Below are positions 13,422-19,517 of a DNA stretch of 19,885 bases, piece after piece; the stretch's first letter is position 1, and every line of letters starts with the position of its first letter. The DNA lies in assembly GCA_017380355.1 (NCBI GenBank), contig JAFOED010000001.1:1-19885 (forward strand), read 5' to 3'. The notes beneath the pieces were generated by a model. That model was not told where the DNA came from. It saw only the letters and a list, made by a program, of their open reading frames with translations, and did no database searches. The position numbers and the translations under genes are program-made. Source of the DNA: Ruminococcus sp. (lineage in GTDB: Bacteria > Bacillota > Clostridia > Oscillospirales > Acutalibacteraceae).

Positions 13422-14198
13422 ATGATAAAAAAGGCATTTAATATCGTATGCGATAAAGTCAACGCTGCTTTAGAGCCACAGGGCTTTAAAAAGGTTAAGG
13501 TTGACAGCACTAACGAGAACGAGATGGTTTCTCTTTTCACAGGTGAGAATGTTGCGTACTCTGTAGTATACTACATCGACAAGATGCACATGGTTATGCG
13601 TATGTGCTCTATGACAGACGAGGGTCCTGACAACGAGTGGAAAACTATGGCTACATGGATTTTCAACCCTGAGACCGACACAGAAAAGGAAGCTCAGTCT
13701 ATCGGTAACGACTTTGCTGATACTATCGGCACAGCTAAAAACGTAAAGAGAGTTGCAAAAACTAAGAAAAAGAAGGGCGAGGACGGTAACTGTGACCCAG
13801 TTTTTCTTATGAAGCGTCTGGTTAAGATTTTCCCTGAGCTCAAAGATGAGATTAAGGCTGAAGAGGACACATACTATCCTTTCAGGGCTGTTACTTTCAC
13901 ACGTGAGTTCGTTGTACCAAAGGTTAACGCTCTGATGGAGAAGGGCGTAAGAGGTGACATCTCGAAGCTGATGGGTATTTTATCTGCTCAGTATGTTAAG
14001 GGCGACCCTGATGTGAGAGCTATCATCACAATCGTTATCTTAAACTCTATCGATAACAAACACACAGAGCTTATTTCCACTATGCTTTCAGAGGAGCTTT
14101 TAAAGGCGTACAAGAGCGCTCTCAAGTACAAAGGCAAGACAGTAAAGCCTGAAAAAGTTAAAAAATCAATACTCAGCACAGGAACACGCTTACAGTAA
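13422..14198 (+). CDS. Conserved-looking cytosolic protein of unknown function
   Basis: 258 residues, not recognised. The N-terminal half (1-105) looks like a compact alpha/beta domain (FNIVCDKVNAALEPQGFKKVKVD, then ENVAYSVVYYIDKMHMVMRMCSM and WIFNPETDTEKEAQSIGNDFADTIG). A very basic linker follows (VKRVAKTKKKKGED, about 108-121). The C-terminal half (125-258) is helical, with FPELKDEIKAEEDTYYPFRAVTFTREFVVPKVNALMEKG and HTELISTMLSEELLKAYKSALKYKGK. There is no signal peptide or membrane segment. The ATG at 13422 is chosen because AAAGGA lies 9 nt upstream; the ATG at 13413 abuts that site. It is monocistronic, between a perfect promoter and a good terminator, which suggests steady, high expression. 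Confidence 0.8.
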   Translation: MIKKAFNIVCDKVNAALEPQGFKKVKVDSTNENEMVSLFTGENVAYSVVYYIDKMHMVMRMCSMTDEGPDNEWKTMATWIFNPETDTEKEAQSIGNDFADTIGTAKNVKRVAKTKKKKGEDGNCDPVFLMKRLVKIFPELKDEIKAEEDTYYPFRAVTFTREFVVPKVNALMEKGVRGDISKLMGILSAQYVKGDPDVRAIITIVILNSIDNKHTELISTMLSEELLKAYKSALKYKGKTVKPEKVKKSILSTGTRLQ

Positions 14199-14240
14199 TA
14201 GTCAAAAAGCTGTAATAAAGCGTTATTTTGAGTGATTTAG

Positions 14241-14281
14241 TCGGCACATTGACACAACTTTTGTCAGCGTGCCGATTTTTT
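14241..14281 (+). terminator. Terminator of the 258-residue protein gene
   Basis: TCGGCAC (14241-14247) pairs with GTGCCGA (14269-14275), with an inner TGACA/TGTCA stem and a following T6 run. Confidence 0.85.
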
Positions 14282-14302
14282 ACAAAATTATTTCAAAATC
14301 GC

Positions 14303-14331
14303 TTGACGGCTTGACTTTATTATGTTATACT
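14303..14331 (+). promoter_or_regulatory. Promoter of the rpmG-secE-nusG-ribosomal cluster
   Basis: TTGACG (14303-14308), a 17-bp spacer and TATACT (14326-14331). The roughly 80-nt leader contains a hairpin (CTCGAAA with TTTTGAG, about 14341-14379) with a long T run in its loop. Confidence 0.65.
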
Positions 14332-14418
14332 TCTAAGTACCTCGAAAAAGGGGTCTATTTTTTTGCGCCCTTTTGAGGGAGGCTAAATTATTCCGAAAAT
14401 ACCGGGAGGTGCCGTTAA

Positions 14419-14568
14419 ATGAGAGTAAAAATCACATTGGCCTGCACTGAGTGCAAACAGCGTAATTACAACACAATGAAAAACAAGAAAAACGATCCTG
14501 ACAGGCTTGAGATGAACAAGTATTGCAGATTCTGCAAGAAACACACTCTGCACAAGGAAACAAAGTAA
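14419..14568 (+). CDS. rpmG: 50S ribosomal protein L33
   Basis: 49 residues: MRVKITLACTECKQRNYNT, then a Lys-rich middle and MNKYCRFCKKHTLHKETK. Two CxxC pairs (C9/C12 and one in YCRFC) mark the zinc-binding form of L33, a small protein near the E site of the large subunit. Zinc-binding forms often have a cysteine-free paralogue used under zinc limitation. GGGAGGTG lies 8 nt before the ATG. The gene heads the secE-nusG cluster, its usual place in Bacillota, with secE starting 15 nt later. Confidence 0.94.
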   Translation: MRVKITLACTECKQRNYNTMKNKKNDPDRLEMNKYCRFCKKHTLHKETK

Positions 14569-14583
14569 TCGGAGGGAAAGAAA

Positions 14584-14817
14584 ATGGCTGAAGCAAAAGC
14601 AAAGAAAAACATTTTTTCTAAGATTTTCTCGTTCTTCCGTGCTTGCATTGGCGAACTCAAGAAGATTACTTGGCCAACACCACTCGCTACTACAAAGAAC
14701 TTCGGTATCGTTGTATTAGTTATTGTTGTTGCTACACTCTTCATCTTCGCACTTGATATGGGTCTTTTCAAGCTCTTAGAGCTCGTTATGGATCCAGGTT
14801 CATCAGTACTTTCATAA
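14584..14817 (+). CDS. secE: Preprotein translocase subunit SecE
   Basis: 77-residue single-span SecE that clamps SecY in the SecYEG channel of the plasma membrane. An amphipathic N-terminal region holds the conserved ELKKITWPTPLATTKNFGIVVLVIVVATLFIFALDMG, where the transmembrane helix is about residues 41-62. The short form with one helix is the Bacillota type. GGAGGG precedes the ATG. It lies between rpmG and nusG as expected. Confidence 0.95.
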   Translation: MAEAKAKKNIFSKIFSFFRACIGELKKITWPTPLATTKNFGIVVLVIVVATLFIFALDMGLFKLLELVMDPGSSVLS

Positions 14818-14862
14818 TTGATTTTTAACTTCGCATCTTATTAAAAAGGAGCAGTAATTATC

Positions 14863-15387
14863 ATGAGTGAAGCAAGATGGTATGTAGTCCATACCTATTC
14901 AGGATACGAAAACAAGGTTGCGTCTACTTTGATGACAACTGTTGAAAACCGCGGTCTTGAAGAAATGATTCAGGACGTTAAGGTTCCGACAGAAATCGTC
15001 ACAGAAATCAAAGACGACGGATCCTCAAAAGAGGTTGAGCGCAAGCTCTTCCCTGGCTATGTTTTTGTCAAGATGGTTTACACTGACGAAACATGGTACG
15101 TTGTCCGCAATATCCGCGGTTGTACCGGTTTTGTTGGTCCTTCAAGTAAGCCTGTTCCTCTTTCAGAGACTGAGGTTTACCGTATGGGCGTTGAGACAAG
15201 AGTAGTCGAAGTTTCGTACAAAGTCGGCGATCAGGTTCGCATCATCGACGGTCCGCTTGAGGACTTCGTCGGTATTGTTGACGAACTCGACGTCGAGAAG
15301 AATTACGTTCGCGTAACGATCTCTATGTTCGGACGCGAGACCCCTGTTGAGCTTGAGCTCAATCAGGCAGAATCAATTGAAGAATAA
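14863..15387 (+). CDS. nusG: Transcription termination/antitermination factor NusG
   Basis: 174 residues. It binds RNA polymerase, affects pausing and termination, and links transcription to translation. The N-terminal NGN domain begins ARWYVVHTYSGYENKVAS and includes KLFPGYVFVKM, WYVVRNIRGCTGFVG and the KPVPLSE segment. The C-terminal KOW domain reads YKVGDQVRIIDGPLEDFVGIVDELD and ends in TPVELELNQAESIEE. Length and order are standard. AAGGAG precedes the ATG. Confidence 0.97.
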   Translation: MSEARWYVVHTYSGYENKVASTLMTTVENRGLEEMIQDVKVPTEIVTEIKDDGSSKEVERKLFPGYVFVKMVYTDETWYVVRNIRGCTGFVGPSSKPVPLSETEVYRMGVETRVVEVSYKVGDQVRIIDGPLEDFVGIVDELDVEKNYVRVTISMFGRETPVELELNQAESIEE

Positions 15388-15423
15388 TAATCTTGGAATA
15401 ATTAGCAATTCGCTTTTTATATG

Positions 15424-15471
15424 AGGGACAAGAGTCCCTTGTGGGAGGAGTAAATCTCCGCCATCTACCAC
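15424..15471 (+). promoter_or_regulatory. L1-type autoregulatory RNA element before rplK
   Basis: A hairpin AGGGAC/GTCCCT (15424-15429 with 15434-15439) stacks beside a two-part helix. GTGG (15441-15444) pairs with CCAC (15468-15471) and GGAG (15447-15450) with CTCC (15456-15459). They are separated by an asymmetric internal loop, GA on one side and GCCATCTA on the other. This resembles the L1-binding site mimicked in L11-L1 operon leaders. It ends 20 nt before the rplK ATG. Confidence 0.65.
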
Positions 15472-15491
15472 GAATTTAGGAGGAATAAACA

Positions 15492-15917
15492 ATGGCTCAG
15501 AAGGTAACTGGTTATATTAAGTTACAGATTCCTGCTGGTAAAGCTACACCAGCTCCACCTGTTGGTCCGGCTCTCGGTCAGCACGGTGTAAACATCGTTG
15601 CATTCACAAAGGAATTCAACGAACGTACAAAGAACGACGTAGGACTTATCATCCCAGTCGTAATCACAGTCTATGCAGACCGTTCTTTCACATTTATTAC
15701 AAAGACACCACCTGCAGCAGTACTTATCAAGAAGGCTTGTAACATCGAGTCAGCATCTGGCGAACCAAACAAGAAGAAGGTTGCTAAGATTACTCGTGAG
15801 CAGTGCGCAAAAATCGCAGAGCAGAAGATGAAGGACTTAAATGCTGCATCTATCGAAACAGCAACATCTATGATCATGGGCACAGCTAGATCAATGGGTG
15901 TAGAAGTAGTCGACTAA
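15492..15917 (+). CDS. rplK: 50S ribosomal protein L11
   Basis: 141 residues, normal length. It binds the GTPase-associated region of 23S rRNA at the base of the L7/L12 stalk. Conserved KVTGYIKLQIPAGKATPAPPVGPALGQHGVNIVAFTKEFNERT at the N-terminus, FTFITKTPPAAVLIKKA in the middle, and the RNA-binding C-terminal domain ending IMGTARSMGVEVVD. AGGAGG precedes the ATG. It is followed by rplA, with L1-type RNA elements before both genes. Confidence 0.98.
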   Translation: MAQKVTGYIKLQIPAGKATPAPPVGPALGQHGVNIVAFTKEFNERTKNDVGLIIPVVITVYADRSFTFITKTPPAAVLIKKACNIESASGEPNKKKVAKITREQCAKIAEQKMKDLNAASIETATSMIMGTARSMGVEVVD

Positions 15918-15929
15918 TAAATGTATCCG

Positions 15930-15957
15930 GGTGGGAGGAACTATCCGCTTAACCACC
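15930..15957 (+). promoter_or_regulatory. L1-type autoregulatory RNA element before rplA
   Basis: GGTGG (15930-15934) pairs with CCACC (15953-15957) and GGA with TCC around an ACTA loop. The internal loop is GA opposite GCTTAA, the same architecture as the element before rplK. It ends 19 nt before the rplA ATG and is probably bound by excess L1. Confidence 0.65.
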
Positions 15958-15976
15958 TACTAATGGAGGAAAAAAG

Positions 15977-16672
15977 ATGAAACACGGTAAGAAATATGTT
16001 GATAGCGCTAAGCTTATCGACAGAGCTAAATTATATGATACAACAGAAGCTCTTGACACAGTTGTTAAGACAGCTACTGCTAAATTCGACGAGACAATCG
16101 AGCTCCACGTAAAGCTCGGTGTTGACTCACGTCACGCTGACCAGCAGGTTAGAGGTGCTATCGTACTTCCAAACGGTACAGGTAAAAACGTTAGAGTTCT
16201 TGCTATCTGCAAGGGCGAGAACGAGAACCTCGCTAAGGAAGCTGGCGCTGACTTCGTTGGTGCTGAGGACATGACACAGAAGATTCAGACAGAGGGTTGG
16301 ATGGACTTTGACGTTCTCATCACAACTCCAGACTGCATGGGTCTTGTTGGTCGTCTTGGTAAAATCCTCGGTCCACGTGGCTTAATGCCAAACCCTAAGG
16401 CTGGTACTGTTACTCCAGATATCGCTAAGGCTGTTAAAGAAGCTAAGGCTGGTAAAATCGAGTACAGACTTGACAAAACAAACATCATCCACTGCCCAAT
16501 CGGTAAGGCTTCATTCGGCACAGAGAAGCTCCAGGAGAACCTCGAGACTCTCATGGGTGCTATCGTAAAGGCTAAGCCTGCTGCTGCTAAGGGTCAGTAC
16601 ATCAAATCATGTGCTGTAACTTCAACAATGGGCCCAAGTGTTAGAATCAACCCTAACAAGTTCGGTTCTTAA
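15977..16672 (+). CDS. rplA: 50S ribosomal protein L1
   Basis: 231 residues, standard length. It forms the mobile L1 stalk that helps release deacylated tRNA, and in many bacteria represses its own mRNA. Conserved FDETIELHVKLGVDSRHADQQVRGAIVLPNGTGK, ITTPDCMGLVGRLGKILGPRGLMPNPKAGTVTPDI and the C-terminal STMGPSVRINPNKF are all present. GGAGG precedes the ATG. The RNA element just upstream is a likely site of its own feedback. Confidence 0.98.
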   Translation: MKHGKKYVDSAKLIDRAKLYDTTEALDTVVKTATAKFDETIELHVKLGVDSRHADQQVRGAIVLPNGTGKNVRVLAICKGENENLAKEAGADFVGAEDMTQKIQTEGWMDFDVLITTPDCMGLVGRLGKILGPRGLMPNPKAGTVTPDIAKAVKEAKAGKIEYRLDKTNIIHCPIGKASFGTEKLQENLETLMGAIVKAKPAAAKGQYIKSCAVTSTMGPSVRINPNKFGS

Positions 16673-16708
16673 TTTCAGGTATTAATACTTTTATAGTATC
16701 AATATAAT

Positions 16709-16834
16709 CGCTGTTCTAAAGACAGCAGGTGTCGCAGACATAATGGTTTATCCGCCTGCCGAGGAAGAAGCATTTTACATTCTCTTATTATGTAATTTCA
16801 TGCCTCTCCCTCAAACGGAGAGGCTGCTTTTTTT
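16709..16834 (+). ncRNA. Ribosomal protein L10 leader with attenuator
   Basis: Structured leader between rplA and rplJ. GCAGG (16724-16728) can pair with CCTGC (16755-16759), followed by the purine run GAGGAAGAAG typical of L10 leaders. A TTACAT/ATGTAA hairpin (16775-16795) and an intrinsic terminator complete it. In Bacillota, L10(L12)4 is thought to bind this leader and favour termination before rplJL. A TATAAT at 16703-16708 sits just before the leader and may be the -10 of an internal promoter, although its -35 is poor. Confidence 0.78.
16802..16834 (+). terminator. Attenuator terminator in the L10 leader
   Basis: GCCTCTCC (16802-16809) pairs with GGAGAGGC (16817-16824), followed by a T7 run (16828-16834), about 43 nt before the rplJ start. 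Confidence 0.85.
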
Positions 16835-16877
16835 AGAAACTGCGTAAAACATCATAATTTTACGGAGGTGAAATGAA

Positions 16878-17498
16878 TTGCCAAGTGTAAAGGTTTTAGA
16901 AGAGAAGAAGGCTATAGTTGCTTCACTCGTTGAAAGACTTAACAATTCTGTAACTGGTGTTCTCGTAAGCTACAAGGGTATCAGCGTTGCTGATGATACA
17001 GCTCTCAGAAAAGAGCTCAGAGAAGCAGGCGTACAGTACACAGTAGTTAAGAACACACTTTTATCTCGTGCTTGCGAAGAGGCTAACCTCACAGGTCTCC
17101 AGACTACATTAGAGGGTACAACAGCTCTCGCTACTAGCGAAGATGACTATGCAGCTGCTGCTAGAATTCTCAACAACTATGCAAAGAAGAGCAAGACATT
17201 CGAGCTCAAGGGTGGTTACCTCGATGGCGAAGTAGTTGATATGGCTACTATCGAGAGAATCGCTAAGCTCCCAACAAGAGAGATTCTTCTTGCAAACGTT
17301 CTCGGTGCATTCCAGGCTCCTATCGCTTCTTTCGCAAGAGCTGTACAGGCTATTGTTGATAAGGGTGGCGTTGAGGCTTGTGAAAAGGCTGAGGAAGCAC
17401 CAATTGAGGAGGCTGCTGCTGAAGCTGTTGCTGAAGCACCAGTTGAAGAGGCTGCTGTTGCAGCTGAGGCTCCTGCTGAAGAGCCTGCTGCTGAATAA
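16878..17498 (+). CDS. rplJ: 50S ribosomal protein L10, long acidic tail
   Basis: 206 residues. L10 anchors the L7/L12 dimers to the ribosome. The conserved core is present (KKAIVASLVERLNNSVTGVLVSYKGISVADDTALRKELREAG, YTVVKNTLLSRA, LKGGYLDGEVVDMATIERIAKLPTREILLANVLGAFQAPI). After the usual end near residue 168 there is a 35-40 residue Ala/Glu-rich extension (EKAEEAPIEEAAAEAVAEAPVEE...), longer than a typical L10. The start is TTG at 16878, 7 nt after GGAGGTG. The ATG at 16873 is out of frame and stops after five codons. A leader attenuator lies upstream and rplL follows. Confidence 0.96.
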   Translation: MPSVKVLEEKKAIVASLVERLNNSVTGVLVSYKGISVADDTALRKELREAGVQYTVVKNTLLSRACEEANLTGLQTTLEGTTALATSEDDYAAAARILNNYAKKSKTFELKGGYLDGEVVDMATIERIAKLPTREILLANVLGAFQAPIASFARAVQAIVDKGGVEACEKAEEAPIEEAAAEAVAEAPVEEAAVAAEAPAEEPAAE

Positions 17499-17564
17499 GC
17501 GCGAATTTTCAGTACTATATTAACTTAAAAATTTACTAATTAACATTTTTTGGAGGTAATTAAA

Positions 17565-17942
17565 ATGGCATCTGAGAAGATTACTGCTATTATTGAAGAA
17601 TTAAAAGGCCTCACAGTTTTAGAGCTCGCTGATCTCGTACACGCTGTTGAGGAAGAGTTTGGTGTTTCTGCTGCTGCAGCTGTTGCTGTTGCTGCTCCTG
17701 CTGACGGTGGCGCTGCTGCTGCTGAGGAGAAGACAGAATTCGACGTTATCCTTGCATCTGCTGGTGCACAGAAGATCGCTGTTATCAAGGCTGTTAGAGA
17801 AGCTACAGGTCTTGGTCTTAAGGAAGCTAAGGCTCTCGTTGACGAGTGTCCAAAGCCAGTTAAGGAAGCTATCTCTAAGGAAGACGCTGAAGCTATCAAG
17901 GCTAAGCTTGAAGAGGCTGGCGCAACTGTTGAGATTAAGTAA
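17565..17942 (+). CDS. rplL: 50S ribosomal protein L7/L12
   Basis: 125 residues. This stalk protein recruits and activates translational GTPases. The N-terminal dimerisation part has ITAIIEELKGLTVLELADLVHAVEEEFGVSA, then an Ala/Gly-rich hinge (about 38-55), then the globular domain EKTEFDVILASAGAQKIAVIKAVREATGLGLKEAKALVDECPKPVKEAISKEDAEAIKAKLEEAGATVEIK. The ATG at 17565 follows GGAGG by 8 nt. It is the last gene of the cluster, followed by a strong terminator. Confidence 0.98.
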   Translation: MASEKITAIIEELKGLTVLELADLVHAVEEEFGVSAAAAVAVAAPADGGAAAAEEKTEFDVILASAGAQKIAVIKAVREATGLGLKEAKALVDECPKPVKEAISKEDAEAIKAKLEEAGATVEIK

Positions 17943-17967
17943 TTTAAACTTAACAAAGTACATCAAG

Positions 17968-17999
17968 AGCCACGGTGTTTCACCGTGGCTTTTCTTTTT
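17968..17999 (+). terminator. Terminator of the ribosomal protein cluster
   Basis: AGCCACGGTG (17968-17977) pairs perfectly with CACCGTGGCT (17981-17990) around a TTT loop, followed by TTTCTTTTT. Confidence 0.93.
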
Positions 18000-18110
18000 G
18001 TGCAAATTCAACAAAATGAGTGATATTTCTTCACCGTATCCTCTTTGTGTATTTTTCTGCGTTTGTTTAATTCCCACAAAAATCAGAATTTTATTCTGTT
18101 CTTTTGACAA

Positions 18111-18140
18111 TTGTTATATGGGGATTATTTATTGTATAAT
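18111..18140 (+). promoter_or_regulatory. Promoter of the dockerin gene
   Basis: TATAAT (18135-18140) with TTGTTA (18111-18116) at an 18-bp spacer. A perfect TTGACA at 18104-18109 is 25 bp away and too far to pair with this -10. Confidence 0.5.
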
Positions 18141-18187
18141 TTTTATAGAAGGTAGTTAACTCTCAATTTCTTAAGGAGACGAAGATT

Positions 18188-19243
18188 ATGAAAAAAATAC
18201 TTAGTGTTTTTATCGCGAGCGTTATAATTTTGTCTATTGTAGTAATGAGTGGCACCTCTGTTTTTGCACATAGTTCATCTCTGATAAGTGATTTTATACA
18301 AGAGAAGCTGGATGCTATGGATGACAACGACACAATAAGTTTATGGATATGGCTTTATAGTAAAATCGATATAAAAGCTATTGAAGAGCAGGCTCTTATC
18401 GAAATAGGTTTAGAAGGAGAGGAACCTGATACCTTACAAGAAATGGACGAGTTCAATAAAGCCCGAACACGACTTATTGCTGAATTTTACGAAGCTGAAA
18501 ATCAAGCAGTGATCGATAAAATCGGTGTTGGTAAAGAAAATGTCATTCTGTGTAGTTCTTTAACGTCTTCTTTGATTTTAACTCTTACTAAAACCCAGGT
18601 GTACGAAGTTGCACAGATGGAAGAGGTTGCGTCTATCGATTATTATGATACTACTGTATGGGATCCGCCTATAGGTGGTGGTGATTCAGACGATCCTGAT
18701 ATTCCTGATTATCCACCTATACCTGAGGATCCTGAAGACGAGTATATAGAAATATTTGTTGATAGATACGGCTCACCGGATTTTGTGCTGGAATATGGCA
18801 AGAATTTTGAGTGTGAGAGTCCGTGGATTTTGTTTTTACCGGCGTCAAATCAGACTACCGATAACCTTAACCCTGACCCAGCGTATCAATACTATGTAAA
18901 TGGTGATTATGTTATAAGCGCAGTAGATAAATTTGACCCGTTTAAAACTGAATATGTGGTATATAGTGTTGCAGATAACGAATTTATTGATTTAGCTGAA
19001 GCTGATTTTGATAAATTTGAAGGATTGAGAGACAGAGCGCTTAAGATTAACATTGTTAACTTAGTTGGCGATTTAGATGATGACGATGCGGTTACTGTCC
19101 TTGACGCTACAAAAACCCAGATGATTCTTGCAAAGATAGACAAACTGAAGAATTTCTACGTTGCTGATTTTAATAGAGATGATAAGTTGAGCGTTTTCGA
19201 CGCGACTGCTATTCAGAAGGCAATTGCTAAAATAAGTGAATAA
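18188..19243 (+). CDS. Secreted protein with C-terminal type I dockerin
   Basis: 351 residues. Residues 1-27 are a Sec signal peptide (KKILSVFIASVIILSIVVMSGTSVFA, likely cut after FA). Residues 30-155 form an acidic domain with IQEKLDAMDDNDTISLWIWLY and ILTLTKTQVYEVAQMEEVASIDYYD, resembling the propeptide-inhibitor-like module seen in other Ruminococcus secreted proteins (weak call). A Pro/Asp/Gly linker follows (about 157-187), then a domain of unknown function (about 190-285). Residues 290-351 are a dockerin with two 12-residue calcium loops (DLDDDDAVTVLD and DFNRDDKLSVFD), each followed by a helix ending AKI. Dockerins bind cohesins to assemble cellulosome- or amylosome-like complexes outside the cell. 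There is no glycosidase domain. AAGGAGA precedes the ATG, and a terminator follows. Confidence 0.87.
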   Translation: MKKILSVFIASVIILSIVVMSGTSVFAHSSSLISDFIQEKLDAMDDNDTISLWIWLYSKIDIKAIEEQALIEIGLEGEEPDTLQEMDEFNKARTRLIAEFYEAENQAVIDKIGVGKENVILCSSLTSSLILTLTKTQVYEVAQMEEVASIDYYDTTVWDPPIGGGDSDDPDIPDYPPIPEDPEDEYIEIFVDRYGSPDFVLEYGKNFECESPWILFLPASNQTTDNLNPDPAYQYYVNGDYVISAVDKFDPFKTEYVVYSVADNEFIDLAEADFDKFEGLRDRALKINIVNLVGDLDDDDAVTVLDATKTQMILAKIDKLKNFYVADFNRDDKLSVFDATAIQKAIAKISE

Positions 19244-19253
19244 AACTAAATGA

Positions 19254-19295
19254 TAAGCTCCTTGTGCGTATTTGTGCGTAGAGGGAGCTTTGTTT
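19254..19295 (+). terminator. Terminator of the dockerin gene
   Basis: AAGCTCC pairs with GGAGCTT across a 20-nt loop, followed by TGTTTTTGTG. Confidence 0.65.
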
Positions 19296-19432
19296 TTGTG
19301 TTTAGAGAGGGTAGTGGTAATTTGCTAACCAAAAATTCTCTCGTTTTTCAAAAAGTAGGGGTGAACAGTGTTCGCCCGAGGGAATTACCCTCTAATATTA
19401 CACTCAAAAATAATTTTCATATTTTTTCGAAG

Positions 19433-19468
19433 AAGTTGCATAAAAGTATGCAACTTTTTCTGTTTTTT
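19433..19468 (+). terminator. Intrinsic terminator before the phage-type gene
   Basis: AAGTTGCAT (19433-19441) pairs perfectly with ATGCAACTT (19448-19456), followed by TTTCTGTTTTTT. It ends transcription from 19.25-19.43 kb about 50 bp before the next gene. Confidence 0.85.
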
Positions 19469-19517
19469 AAGGGTTAAGTGAAAGGGTTATTTTATTTAAT
19501 TTCACGGAGGTCTGAAA

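Noticed and set aside
16873..16890. ATG at 16873 as the rplJ start
   Set aside because: It is in another frame and stops after five codons; TTG at 16878 opens the L10 frame with correct spacing from GGAGGTG.
18104..18140. TTGACA at 18104 paired with TATAAT at 18135
   Set aside because: The 25-bp spacing is too long for sigma-A; TTGTTA at 18111 is a better partner.
17647..18159. Leu/Arg-rich plus-strand frame over rplL
   Set aside because: It is the +1 shadow of the Ala-rich L7/L12 gene, runs through the terminator and has no start signals.
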